Assembly (NCBI RefSeq): GCF_000520975.1
Contig: NZ_JACB01000010.1
Location: forward strand, 62,001 to 126,000
From: Aquimarina megaterium XH134
Lineage (GTDB): Bacteria > Bacteroidota > Bacteroidia > Flavobacteriales > Flavobacteriaceae
Reading direction: 5' to 3'
Length of the DNA stretch: 64,000 nt
This document shows, piece after piece, positions 40,490 through 50,225 of this stretch. Numbering within the stretch: the stretch's first letter is position 1; the number at the start of each line of letters is the position of its first letter. The notes under the pieces were generated by a model, which was not told where the DNA came from, made no database searches, and was given only the letters and a program-made list of their open reading frames with translations. Both the position numbers and the translations under genes were made by a program.

Positions 40490-42586
40490 ATGAAACGTAT
40501 ATTAACAATCGCCATTGCCTTTTTTACGGTAATGAGCTTTGCGCAAACTCAACCACAAAAACCCAGTGAACTAGTAGCCCAGCAAAAATCCTCGGGTTCA
40601 AGTTTTGAAACTACTCAAATTTTTACTGCAATTACTAAAAAAAGTAATGTACAGATTCCGAAAGAACTTAAGGATTATGTATTACTTTCTTTAGATCAAA
40701 GTAAAATGAAATCTTTACAAGGTAATTTCCCGAATACGATGAACTTAAGTATTCCGGGGAAGAAATCAGCAATGTCACTAGACCTTGTTAAAGTAAGCAT
40801 TAGAACAGACGATTTTTCGGCTATAGATATGCCTTCGGGTAAGGTGCTTTCTCGTGATAACGTAGCGCACTATCGAGGTGTAGTAAAAGGCCAGTCTAAC
40901 TCTCTGGTCGCTCTAAGTTTTTATGAAGATAAGGTATCTGGTTTTATTAGTATCGATGGCCAGGATGGTAATATGGTAGTAGGACCTGTAGATAACAGTA
41001 AGAGCCATATTCTTTATAAGGATAAGGAAGTTAGTTATTTATATGATATTTCTTGCCAGGTAGAAGAAGATATCGAAAAAGGAGGATACACTATTGAAGA
41101 ATTGGCAGATAATCCGCAAAGCAAAGCTGCTGCAAAGTGCGTGAAAATATTCTTCGACATATGTACAGATGTTGTAAGTGATAAAGGAGGCGCTCAGGCG
41201 GCTTCTAATTATATCGAAGCTGTATTTAATCAAGTAGCTGCATTATATGCCAATGATCAGATATCTCTTAAATTATCGGGTACCAAAGCCTGGACCTCTA
41301 ATCAGCCTTTTAGCAATAATAGTCTTGATAGCTATATCAGCTATAAAAACCAAAACGGCCTTAATGGAGATTTAGCACATATGGTAAATTATAGTTTTGG
41401 AGGAGGACTAGCAGGAGGAATAGGAACCCTGTGTAACTCATCTAGAAAAGCTGCAGTTTCTGGTATCAGAGGTAGTTATCAAAATATACCTACCTATTCT
41501 TTTGATGTATTCTTAATATCTCATGAGGTAGGACATAATGTAGGATCACGACATACACATGCATGTGTATGGAATGGTAATAATACTGCTATAGATGGTT
41601 GTGCCGGTTTTACAGAAGGAAGCTGTTCGATACCAGGAAACCCTGCTGGAGGAGGAACCATTATGAGCTATTGTCCTAATACTAGTGTTGGAGTAAATTT
41701 CAACAAAGGATTTGGTTCACAACCTGCTAATGTGATCCGTAATTATATCGCAGGATCAAGTTGTTTACAAACTTGTGATGGTGGTGGATGTAATACGGGA
41801 GATGCTGTATCGGTAACATTTACCAATAATACAGACTGTACCTTAGAGTATTACCAGAATAATTCTTTACAGGGATCTGCTAATGCCGGAGGCTCGTATA
41901 ATGCAAATACTACAGTAGGAACTGCATGGCAAGCCAAAAAAGCTTCGGGAGGAGATACCGTAGATAATTTTACTATTGCTTGTGGTCAAGCAACCTATAA
42001 TTCTACAGGAAATTGTAGTAGTGGTGGCGGTAATTGTGATGGTGTAGCGCCTTGGTCTCCAAATGTTAACTACAGTGTTGGTGATCGAGTAACCTATAAC
42101 GGATCTCTGTATGAAAGAACTGCTACAGGATGGACTAATTTAGGACCATGTACTACAACAACCGATCCTTGTGCAGGAGTAGCACCATATTCTTCGGGTA
42201 CTGTATATAATGTGGGTGACCGTGTAACGTATAATGGATATCTGTACGAAAGAACTGCTACAGGATGGACGAACTTAGGTGCTTGTGGAGGATCATTTAG
42301 TAGTGCTTTCAAAGGAGATGGACCAGCAGGAGGATTGCAATTGAAAGCATTCCCTAACCCGGCAAAAAATCTTTTAAATCTTGAAATTAGTAATGCAAAA
42401 TCTTCTTCTCAGATCAATATCAAAGATATAAACGGAAGAACATTAGAGATCATAGATTTTAAAATGCCTCCAGAAGGAAATGTAGTAAGAAAGACTGTAG
42501 ATATTAGTAAGTTATCTACCGGTATCTATTTTGTACAAATTACTACCGATAGTAAAACACTTACTCAAAAGATTTTTGTGAAATAA
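40490..42586 (+). CDS. Secreted M12B (reprolysin-like) zinc metalloprotease with two chitin-binding-type repeats and T9SS tail
   Basis: A signal peptide (1-18) and a propeptide-like N-terminus (~19-210) precede a reprolysin-type catalytic domain with the extended zinc motif HEVGHNVGSRH (His345, His349, His355), and a Met-turn-like IMSYCPN. Then come a beta domain (~430-515), two 39-residue CBM5/12-like repeats (~516-554 and 561-599, each with VGDRVTYNG and RTATGWTNLG), and a T9SS tail (~625-698, with FPNPA and GIYFVQI). It should be released or surface-bound and digest protein on chitin- or polysaccharide-rich material. Confidence 0.9.
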   Translation: MKRILTIAIAFFTVMSFAQTQPQKPSELVAQQKSSGSSFETTQIFTAITKKSNVQIPKELKDYVLLSLDQSKMKSLQGNFPNTMNLSIPGKKSAMSLDLVKVSIRTDDFSAIDMPSGKVLSRDNVAHYRGVVKGQSNSLVALSFYEDKVSGFISIDGQDGNMVVGPVDNSKSHILYKDKEVSYLYDISCQVEEDIEKGGYTIEELADNPQSKAAAKCVKIFFDICTDVVSDKGGAQAASNYIEAVFNQVAALYANDQISLKLSGTKAWTSNQPFSNNSLDSYISYKNQNGLNGDLAHMVNYSFGGGLAGGIGTLCNSSRKAAVSGIRGSYQNIPTYSFDVFLISHEVGHNVGSRHTHACVWNGNNTAIDGCAGFTEGSCSIPGNPAGGGTIMSYCPNTSVGVNFNKGFGSQPANVIRNYIAGSSCLQTCDGGGCNTGDAVSVTFTNNTDCTLEYYQNNSLQGSANAGGSYNANTTVGTAWQAKKASGGDTVDNFTIACGQATYNSTGNCSSGGGNCDGVAPWSPNVNYSVGDRVTYNGSLYERTATGWTNLGPCTTTTDPCAGVAPYSSGTVYNVGDRVTYNGYLYERTATGWTNLGACGGSFSSAFKGDGPAGGLQLKAFPNPAKNLLNLEISNAKSSSQINIKDINGRTLEIIDFKMPPEGNVVRKTVDISKLSTGIYFVQITTDSKTLTQKIFVK

Positions 42587-42619
42587 TTTTTTAAATACCA
42601 ATAAAAATTGGCCCTAATT

Positions 42620-42650
42620 AAAGGCTGCTCATATGGGCAGCCTTTTTTTT
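42620..42650 (+). terminator. Intrinsic terminator after the metalloprotease gene
   Basis: AAAGGCTGC (42620-42628) pairs with GCAGCCTTT (42637-42645), extended by further pairs around a 4-nt loop, and a run of eight Ts follows. Confidence 0.9.
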
Positions 42651-42869
42651 GTGATCTATTTACCGAGAAATAATATGATAATAAGAATAATTATAAAATA
42701 CCCCTGAAAAACGGGTAGTGATAAATATAAAAAACCGATAGGTTTGTTGATGACTATTCAATTGTAAAAGTAAAAGTTGAAGGATTAACAGGAACTCCAG
42801 ATTGGTAAAAAATAATTTGCAATACAATTACATAAAGAGATATCATTTAACCTTAAAATAAAATATAAA

Positions 42870-43784
42870 ATGAAAACGATACGTGAGCATATTGGGGCAC
42901 ATCAGATTAACCTTTCGGGTTGCAATGTTTCTTCAAAATTAGAGGGAGAGATTCCAATTTTTGTTTTTGATTATCTGTCTATGAGTAAAACGCTGAGGTA
43001 TCAGCTATCTACTCACACCTGTGAACTTTGTGGATATAATCCAGGTTCATTAGATATTATCTGGGTAGATGGGCAAGATGAACTTCTTAAAGAAGATGTA
43101 TCTTCATTTTGGTTTTGGGATGATAATGGATTAATTCCGTTTGCGTATATCGGAGAAGGAGCAGAAAAAGGCCCTTTTAGTGAACACGAAGGTGTTTTGT
43201 TTTTGAATACAATGAATACCAGAGAATTTGATCAGATGTCGATTGTGGTACTTAATGTAGAAAAAGATAATGTTATACTTACCACAATTGCCGATAATTT
43301 TGAAGCTTTAAAGATTATCAAAAGTGAAACTAACCGTCAACTTTCAGAACAATTAAAACAAGAAGGAAATAGTTTTTTTGGTGAAGGTAACTTTGATGCA
43401 GCTGTCCAAAATTTTTGTAAGGCAATACAAGCAGATTATACAAACCCTAATCCGTACAATAACATAGGAATGATTTCGCAGGCAACCAATGACTATTTAG
43501 ATAGGGGTGAAGCTTTTTTTCAATTATCTTATCTAGTAGATCCAGAATATACTAACGGAATGCGAGGATATAGTGGTATACTTGCCAGTAGAGGGAACCT
43601 GGAAAAAGCAATAGAAATTATGAAGGATTGTATCCAAATAGAAGAATCAGCAGTAAACTTTGCTATTTTGAGCCGTTATTGCTTAGATAACGGTGATAAA
43701 GAAAATGCAGAAAAGTTTTATTTAAAAGGAGCAAATATCGATCAAAATCATCCAGAGTTACAAAAGATAAAAGATAGTTTGTAA
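42870..43784 (+). CDS. TPR-containing protein of unknown function
   Basis: The 304-residue protein has no signal peptide. Residues ~1-150 are a beta-rich domain with a CELC motif (THTCELCGYNPGS) and IVVLNVEKDNVILTTIADNF; residues ~165-300 contain about three TPR motifs (EGNSFFGEGNFDAAVQNFCK; RGYSGILASRGNLEKAIEIM; ENAEKFYLKGANIDQ). I do not recognise the N-terminal family. It lies alone between terminators. Confidence 0.78.
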   Translation: MKTIREHIGAHQINLSGCNVSSKLEGEIPIFVFDYLSMSKTLRYQLSTHTCELCGYNPGSLDIIWVDGQDELLKEDVSSFWFWDDNGLIPFAYIGEGAEKGPFSEHEGVLFLNTMNTREFDQMSIVVLNVEKDNVILTTIADNFEALKIIKSETNRQLSEQLKQEGNSFFGEGNFDAAVQNFCKAIQADYTNPNPYNNIGMISQATNDYLDRGEAFFQLSYLVDPEYTNGMRGYSGILASRGNLEKAIEIMKDCIQIEESAVNFAILSRYCLDNGDKENAEKFYLKGANIDQNHPELQKIKDSL

Positions 43785-43816
43785 CGTTATTGTTACCATG
43801 ACTATCATGAATAATA

Positions 43817-43861
43817 AAAGAGGCTGAATTCTTTGTTTTTAACTTAGGATTCAGCCTCTTT
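43817..43861. terminator. Bidirectional terminator between convergent genes
   Basis: AAAGAGGCTGAAT (43817-43829) pairs with ATTCAGCCTCTTT (43849-43861), a 13-bp perfect stem flanked by A and T runs, between the TPR and S9 peptidase genes. Confidence 0.88.
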
Positions 43862-43887
43862 ATGATATAAAATTTTAAACTCTTTTT

Positions 43888-45837
43888 TTAAGACTCCGAA
43901 TCAATCTTAGTAGATTCGGTTTTACCGTCATTAATCATTTCGGTACCTGCACTTTTTAGATATTTATCTAAGAATTTCAAAATTCTACCATAAGCTTCGA
44001 TTTGATTTTCTTTTTTTACAAATCCATGTCCTTCATCTTCAAATAATACATATTCTACAGGAACACCACTTTTCTTAACTCCTTCTACAATTTCATCAGA
44101 TTCTACTTTTAAAACTCTGGGATCTTTGGCTCCTTGAAGAACAATCAATGGTTTTGTAACTTTTTCGGTGTGAAAAAGTGGAGAAATTTGTCGTAAACGA
44201 ACAGAATCAGCGGTATTTGGATCTCCCATTTCTGTGTACAACGCTTCTTTAAAAGATTCCCACCATGGCGGAATACTTTTTAGCGTTCTTAACCAATTTG
44301 TAACTCCAAAAATATTTACACCAACCTTAAACTCTTCTGGAGTATAAGTAAGGGCTGCCATAGTCATATACCCTCCATAAGAACCACCGATGATTCCTAT
44401 TTTATCGGCGTCTACGATATCTTGTTTTGCCAGCCAGTCTTTTCCTGCAACACAATCTTTTAAATCCTTATCCCCGTGATTTCGGTCATCCATTTTGAAA
44501 AAAGTTTTACCATAACCACTACTACCTCTGTTGTTTACAGCCAGTACAGCATATCCATGATTTACCAAATACTGAATTATAGAACTAAACCCTTGTCTGG
44601 ATTGTCCTCCGGGGCCACCATGAACCCAAACTAATGCAGGAACTTTATGATCAACAGTTGCTTGTTTAGGCTTATAATATATAGCAGGAATATCTAATCC
44701 ATCAAAAGATTTAAAACGAACTACTTCTGAAGTAACCAAATGATCTGGATTGATATCTTTATTTAAAACATCTGTTAGCTTATGGTATTTTTTGGTTGCA
44801 AGATCATAAGAGTATGAATTGGTAGGCGTATTTGACCCTCCAACGCTAAGTAAAGCCATAGATTCATCTCTCGAAAAACGTGCCCTATTAATTTGTTGAT
44901 TTTCTATAGAAGGGAAATCAACAATAGTACCTGTGGCTACTTCTTTTACCTCCATAACCGTCTTAGCATCTTCATTGGTAAACATTACCTGATATTTTCC
45001 GTTTCGGGTAAAATAAAAACCAGAAATATCCCAGTTTTTTTCTAAAACCTTTTCTTTACTACCATCTTCAAGATTATACTTCATTAGATAACTAAATTCT
45101 GCATTATCATCGGTAGTATAATAGAATGATTTACCATCTGGAGAAAAATCCTCTGGTGAGTTTCCACTTAAGTTATCATTAATCTTAACTTTTTCTTTGG
45201 TTTCGGTATTCAATAGGTAAAGATCATTATCATTAGTATTGATAGACTTAGATAGTGCTATATACTTTCTATCTTCAGACATTCCGCCAAAATCCATCCC
45301 ATCAGTATTCTGATAAATTAATTTGGAGGTAAAATCAGCAATATCCATCTCATAGTGATCCATATATTTAGGATCTCTTTCGTTACTACCATAAAAGAAA
45401 CTCTTGCCATCTTTTGCCCATCCTCTAAATAAAGCTCTTACATTCTTTTCTGGAGTTAGACGTTTGATACCAGAGCTGTCTTTAACAAAGATTTTATAAA
45501 TTTCATCACCATTACCATCCATTCTGAATAAGATTCTATCATCCTCGGGGAAATATGATAACCCAAAAACCGATGCACTATCAGATTTGGTTACAGGCAT
45601 AAGTTCGCCACCATTGGTAGCAACTGTATACATATTATAAATCCCAGAACGGTTGCTCGTCATAAGCACTTTAGACTTATCTGCAGAAAATCCATCCGAA
45701 AATGCATTTTCGTTATCCATAAATTGTTCTATCGAATACTGGTCGATCTTGATAGGCTGAGCGATTTCTTCTTTTTTTTCTTGCTTACAAGAGTAGAAGA
45801 GGAGTAGACCCATACTAAATGTGAGTAGTTTTTTCAT
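43888..45837 (-). CDS. S9 family (acylaminoacyl/dipeptidyl) serine peptidase lipoprotein
   Basis: A lipoprotein signal ends FYSC (Cys16). Residues ~30-380 form a beta-propeller (repeats such as DGFSADKSKVLMTSNRSG and NSPEDFSPDGKSFYYTT), followed by an alpha/beta hydrolase domain with the nucleophile in GIIGGSYGGYMTMAAL, Asp in LQGAKDPRVLK and His in FEDEGHGFVKKEN. It has 649 residues. It cleaves short peptides at the outer envelope. It is the last of three genes; the propeller gene is 14 bp upstream. Confidence 0.92.
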   Translation of the reverse strand: MKKLLTFSMGLLLFYSCKQEKKEEIAQPIKIDQYSIEQFMDNENAFSDGFSADKSKVLMTSNRSGIYNMYTVATNGGELMPVTKSDSASVFGLSYFPEDDRILFRMDGNGDEIYKIFVKDSSGIKRLTPEKNVRALFRGWAKDGKSFFYGSNERDPKYMDHYEMDIADFTSKLIYQNTDGMDFGGMSEDRKYIALSKSINTNDNDLYLLNTETKEKVKINDNLSGNSPEDFSPDGKSFYYTTDDNAEFSYLMKYNLEDGSKEKVLEKNWDISGFYFTRNGKYQVMFTNEDAKTVMEVKEVATGTIVDFPSIENQQINRARFSRDESMALLSVGGSNTPTNSYSYDLATKKYHKLTDVLNKDINPDHLVTSEVVRFKSFDGLDIPAIYYKPKQATVDHKVPALVWVHGGPGGQSRQGFSSIIQYLVNHGYAVLAVNNRGSSGYGKTFFKMDDRNHGDKDLKDCVAGKDWLAKQDIVDADKIGIIGGSYGGYMTMAALTYTPEEFKVGVNIFGVTNWLRTLKSIPPWWESFKEALYTEMGDPNTADSVRLRQISPLFHTEKVTKPLIVLQGAKDPRVLKVESDEIVEGVKKSGVPVEYVLFEDEGHGFVKKENQIEAYGRILKFLDKYLKSAGTEMINDGKTESTKIDSES

Positions 45838-45851
45838 GAGTGTTTATTTAT

Positions 45852-48800
45852 TTATTCTAAAGTAAAATTCTTAATTTCTTTAAAAGGAGAGGCATCTAAC
45901 TTCTCAATAGCTTCGCGATAGGGTTTCCAATCGTTTATAAAAAATTCGTTGGTCTTTACCAGCGCATCTTGTAATGCATCTTTAGCTTGTTTTATCAAGG
46001 TGTTCTCTGTAGAAGTTAGTCCGTTTTGACGACTACCCACATACCATCCTGCTGTACCCATACGTTGCATCACCGTTACTTCTGGATTACGAGTGATTCC
46101 TTGACGCTTATCTTCCTTACCAAGATAGATAGCAATTACACTATCGATTTTTTTAGAAATATCTTTAGATAATTTAATCTGGTCTTTATATTTCTTTTTA
46201 TCTAATTTTTTAAGCTCTTTCTGGTATTTTGAGGCTATATCCTTACTCTCTACCAATTGTTTTACAGCATCTGCTGCAGACTGCCTCATTTTTTCCATGT
46301 TTTTTGAAGCAGCATAAATTTCGTTGATATTCTTCTGGGATATTTGTAATCTAGGATCAGATTTAACCTCGATCATGGTTTCAGATTTTTGATCCCCATA
46401 TTCTAATACCAGTTTATATTTACCAGGTTTTACATCAGTACCACCAGGTTCTCTATCTTGTTTTTGGATTTTTCGCGAAGGTCGATCAACACCTTTTTCA
46501 TTCATAAACCATTTTGTTTTATGAAATCCTGTAGAATCCGGGGTCTTTTCTTTTAAAGTTCTAATCAAACGATCACCATCATAGATTTTAAGATGAATAG
46601 AATCCCATTTTACCTTGGCTTCTTCTTTCTCACTATCAGACTCATCTTCATCGCTTTCCTTTTTATTCTCTTCTTTGCTAGGTTCTTCTTTTTTCTTTTC
46701 TTCTACTTTTATGTAATATGAAATAAGAGCTCCATAGTCACGATTTTCACCATTATATAAGGCGTCTCCTCCAAAACGACTACCTGTAGGTTGTTGATAA
46801 GCGGCCTGATATGCGATTGGAGGCTCAAAAAGATGTAATTTCTGACTTAAAATAGTACTGTTTTTTGCCAATGCTCTTAGTGGTCGTATATCATCTAATA
46901 CCCATGCGGCTCTACCAAAAGTACCAATAACCAAATCATGTTCTCTGGGTTGTATTACCAAATCTTTTACCGATACGGTAGGAAAACCTTTGGTCCATTT
47001 TGTCCAACTGTTTCCTGCATTAAGAGAAATGTATAATCCATCATCTGTACCCAGGAATAATAGATTTTTTTCTATAGGATCTTCAACAATACTAAGCGTA
47101 TAGCTTTTTACATCATTTTGGTCAACAATACGTTTCCAGGTCTTACCATAATCAGTAGTTCTAAATGCATATGGTGTATAGTTAAATCTTCTGTAATCAT
47201 TAGCGACCAAAAGAGCTTCTCCTTTCTTTTTGTTTGAAGCTTTGATTTGCACAATCCAACTTCCTTTTGGTAATTCTTTTATATTACCCGATACATCAGT
47301 CCAATTTGCTCCTCCGTTTTGAGTGATATGTACTCGCCCGTCATCTGTAGCTGCCCAAAGCATATTTTGCTCTAGCGGCGAAGGCTCAACAACCAAAACA
47401 GTACAGTGATTTTCTGCACCTGTAGCATCCATCGTTAATCCACCACTTTCTGCTTGTTTTAGTTTTTCGGGATCGTTTGTTGAAAGATCAGGAGATATTA
47501 TTTTCCAGGTAAGTCCTTTATCTGTGCTCTTGTGTACAAACTGACTTCCGAAATAGATTGTATTATTATCGAATGGATCAATATTGATCGCTGCATTCCA
47601 GTTAAAACGTAATTTTACTTTAGGATCGGGGTGAGTAGGGCGCACAGTATAATTGTTACCCGTCATCCAATCATAGCGGCTTACATATCCTTGCTGGCTC
47701 ATCGTCCATCCATATCTAGAGTCATCTTTATCGGGTACAACATCAAACCCATCACCAAAGGATATTTCTTGCCAGTATGAGTTTCTGATTCCTTGTGCTT
47801 TCCATACATAAGCAGGGCCTCTCCAGCTGCCATTATCCTGCATACCTCCGTATACATTATAAGGAAATTCATTATCTACATTGATATGATAAAATTGTGC
47901 GACAGGAAGATTTCCTATAAAACGCCAGGATTTACCTCCATCTCTTGTGATGTTTAATCCCCCATCATTACCATCGATCATATAACTCCCATCATTAGGA
48001 TGAATCCACCATGCATGATGATCTGGATGTACTCCATTATCAACACCATATGCAGGCATTAACTGTGTAAAGTTTTTACCACCATCTTCAGAAACATTTA
48101 CATAGGTAAATACAGAATATACTCGATTCTCATTTTGTGGATCTACAAATATATCAGAGTAATAAAAAGGACGATTACCGATATCTTTTTTATCATTAAT
48201 TTTTTTCCACTTAAACCCTCCGTCTGTTGATTTGTATAGTGCATTCTTTTTGGCTTCTACCAATGCATAAACAATATTAGGCTTATTAGCTGCTATTGCT
48301 AATCCTATTCTACCTAAATTACCTTTTGGAAGTCCGTCTTTATCAGTGCGTTCTTCCCAATTTTTTCCTCCATCATGAGTGATGTAGAGACCAGAACCTT
48401 CTCCTCCCGAATTAAAAAACCAGGGATCACGCTTATGTTCCCACATGGCAACTATTAACTTGTTAGGATTTGTAGGATCCATGACAAGGTCTGCAGCTCC
48501 GGTTTTATTATTATTGAATAGAATTTTAGTCCAGGTAGCACCGCCATCGGTAGTTTTAAAAACTCCTCTTTCTGGATGTTCTCCCCAGGGAGATCCAATT
48601 GCTGCAACATAAACGATATCAGGATTAGTAGGATCAATGATTACTTTATGTATATGACGGGTTTTCTCTAACCCCATAAGTTTCCAATTTTTACCACCAT
48701 CCAGAGATCTATAGATACCATATCCACCGTTAAGACTATTTCTAGGATTTCCTTCTCCGGTACCTACCCAAATTACTGATGGATTTGATTGTTGAATAGC

Positions 48801-49073
48801 CACGGCCCCTATAGAAGCAGTAGCTTCATTATTAAAAATTGGAGCCCATTTGATTCCTCCAGAAGTAGATTTCCAGAGTCCACCAGAAGCGGTCCCTGCA
48901 TATATAATATCAGGATTGGTAGTTACCACATCTATAGCAGTGACACGACCACTCATTCCCCCAGGACCTATATTACGTGGAGTATTATCTTTAATAAGGT
49001 CCATGGTGAATTTCTGAGCAGATAATGTAGAAATCACACCTAGTAGTAACAGTAAAAATATTCGTTTTTTCAT
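45852..49073 (-). CDS. Secreted sortilin/VPS10-like BNR beta-propeller protein
   Basis: A signal peptide (1-19) leads into two or more seven-bladed propellers rich in BNR/Asp-box repeats (for example SLDGGKNWKLM, TTDGGATWTKI, THDGGKNWEER, QNGGANWTDV, TTDYGKTWKRI). The last ~330 residues include an acidic/basic low-complexity stretch (about residues 796-830) and a helical end. Such ~1070-residue proteins are common in Bacteroidota, are annotated as glycosyl hydrolases because of the BNR repeats, and usually stand next to S9 peptidases, as here. True activity unknown. Confidence 0.88.
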   Translation of the reverse strand: MKKRIFLLLLLGVISTLSAQKFTMDLIKDNTPRNIGPGGMSGRVTAIDVVTTNPDIIYAGTASGGLWKSTSGGIKWAPIFNNEATASIGAVAIQQSNPSVIWVGTGEGNPRNSLNGGYGIYRSLDGGKNWKLMGLEKTRHIHKVIIDPTNPDIVYVAAIGSPWGEHPERGVFKTTDGGATWTKILFNNNKTGAADLVMDPTNPNKLIVAMWEHKRDPWFFNSGGEGSGLYITHDGGKNWEERTDKDGLPKGNLGRIGLAIAANKPNIVYALVEAKKNALYKSTDGGFKWKKINDKKDIGNRPFYYSDIFVDPQNENRVYSVFTYVNVSEDGGKNFTQLMPAYGVDNGVHPDHHAWWIHPNDGSYMIDGNDGGLNITRDGGKSWRFIGNLPVAQFYHINVDNEFPYNVYGGMQDNGSWRGPAYVWKAQGIRNSYWQEISFGDGFDVVPDKDDSRYGWTMSQQGYVSRYDWMTGNNYTVRPTHPDPKVKLRFNWNAAINIDPFDNNTIYFGSQFVHKSTDKGLTWKIISPDLSTNDPEKLKQAESGGLTMDATGAENHCTVLVVEPSPLEQNMLWAATDDGRVHITQNGGANWTDVSGNIKELPKGSWIVQIKASNKKKGEALLVANDYRRFNYTPYAFRTTDYGKTWKRIVDQNDVKSYTLSIVEDPIEKNLLFLGTDDGLYISLNAGNSWTKWTKGFPTVSVKDLVIQPREHDLVIGTFGRAAWVLDDIRPLRALAKNSTILSQKLHLFEPPIAYQAAYQQPTGSRFGGDALYNGENRDYGALISYYIKVEEKKKEEPSKEENKKESDEDESDSEKEEAKVKWDSIHLKIYDGDRLIRTLKEKTPDSTGFHKTKWFMNEKGVDRPSRKIQKQDREPGGTDVKPGKYKLVLEYGDQKSETMIEVKSDPRLQISQKNINEIYAASKNMEKMRQSAADAVKQLVESKDIASKYQKELKKLDKKKYKDQIKLSKDISKKIDSVIAIYLGKEDKRQGITRNPEVTVMQRMGTAGWYVGSRQNGLTSTENTLIKQAKDALQDALVKTNEFFINDWKPYREAIEKLDASPFKEIKNFTLE

Positions 49074-49092
49074 TTTTTTGGTTGTGAATTAA

Positions 49093-49866
49093 TTATAGTT
49101 GTATTTGTTGTTCTAATGTTGTGAGAAATGATATATTGGGATATCTGTTTTTTAAATCTAAAAGTTCTTTCTTTTTTATTTGGGGCGAAATATGGGTAGC
49201 GATTACCTTTTTCGGATTGATATATTTTTTGATCAATATTGATGCATCATCTTGTAAAAGCATCCAATACGGCAGAATAGCAACGTCGATACTAGCATCA
49301 TGCAATTGTAGCTTACTAAATAATTCAATTTCTTCGAGCCAGTTGGTATCTCCTACATGCAGAAATTTCTTATTGTTTATTTTAATAATGTATCCTACAT
49401 TTTGTACAGCAACATGTCTTTTGCCGGCATGATTTATTTTAAGCCCAGTAACCTTTACTTTACCAACATCTATAGTTTGTTTGGTATAATCTTTTGTAGT
49501 GATTGTAAATACTCTACCTTTAAAATCAGAGAAATTCTTAGTGATTTGATTTGCTCCAAAAAGGACAGCATTTTTGTTTAGGACTAAATATTCCCGAGAT
49601 AACGAGGCGCTAAAATGATCCCCATGATAGTGTGTGAATAAAATAGCATTAGGTTTAAATCTGGTATTGATTTTATGCACTACTTCTTTAGAAGGAAATA
49701 GATAATCATCTCCATATTTTGTGTGCAGACCATCAATTAGTACAGAAGATTGATGATCAGATATTAAAACACCCATATTACCTGTATAGGTAAGTGTTAT
49801 ATTTTCTTGTGAAATGCCAGAAATACTATAAAGAAGACCAGAGAGAAAGAAGAATATTTTTAACAC
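49093..49866 (-). CDS. Secreted MBL-fold metallo-hydrolase
   Basis: A signal peptide (1-19) precedes a metallo-beta-lactamase fold with the zinc motif FTHYHGDHFS (HxHxDH), a later His in INHAGKRHVAV, Asp in HVGDTNWLEEI and a final His in ATHISPQ. It has 257 residues and is related to the UlaG/YycJ-like L-ascorbate-lactonase type. Substrate unknown. It is the first gene of the operon with the propeller and S9 peptidase (19 bp gap). Confidence 0.88.
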   Translation of the reverse strand: MLKIFFFLSGLLYSISGISQENITLTYTGNMGVLISDHQSSVLIDGLHTKYGDDYLFPSKEVVHKINTRFKPNAILFTHYHGDHFSASLSREYLVLNKNAVLFGANQITKNFSDFKGRVFTITTKDYTKQTIDVGKVKVTGLKINHAGKRHVAVQNVGYIIKINNKKFLHVGDTNWLEEIELFSKLQLHDASIDVAILPYWMLLQDDASILIKKYINPKKVIATHISPQIKKKELLDLKNRYPNISFLTTLEQQIQL

Positions 49867-49981
49867 GTTCTAATGGATTGATTTTGAAAAGCCTAAAGTA
49901 AATAAAATGAATACGCTAAAGTCTTAAAGCCGTGTTAAGGTAAAATGAGGTAAATTTGAAAGATTAAAAATCGTATTAGTA

Positions 49982-50218
49982 ATGAAATTTATAGAACTCA
50001 CACTCAAGAATCATACAATCCTTCATGGCTTTGATGCTCGAAATCGAGAAGTTACAGAAGAAGTAGAAGTAGAAGAGGCTTCAAAAAAAATAGTAGCGGT
50101 TAAGAGAATTTTATCGATCAGCGAAAAGTATATTTTAATAAAATATGCATATGATAGAGTTATATACTGGGAATATATGGAGGATTATGAAACTATAAAA
50201 AAGATGCTTGTATCATAA
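49982..50218 (+). CDS. Small hypothetical protein
   Basis: A 78-codon frame beginning MKFIELTLKNHTILHGFD, with a patterned charged protein (SKKIVAVKRILSISEKYILI) and no signal or membrane segment. It is convergent with the DASS transporter gene (7-bp gap) and has an AT-rich upstream region. I do not recognise it; the sequence resembles small flavobacterial proteins of unknown function that support surface-adhesion or DNA-binding only by guess. Confidence 0.6.
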   Translation: MKFIELTLKNHTILHGFDARNREVTEEVEVEEASKKIVAVKRILSISEKYILIKYAYDRVIYWEYMEDYETIKKMLVS

Positions 50219-50225
50219 ATGATTG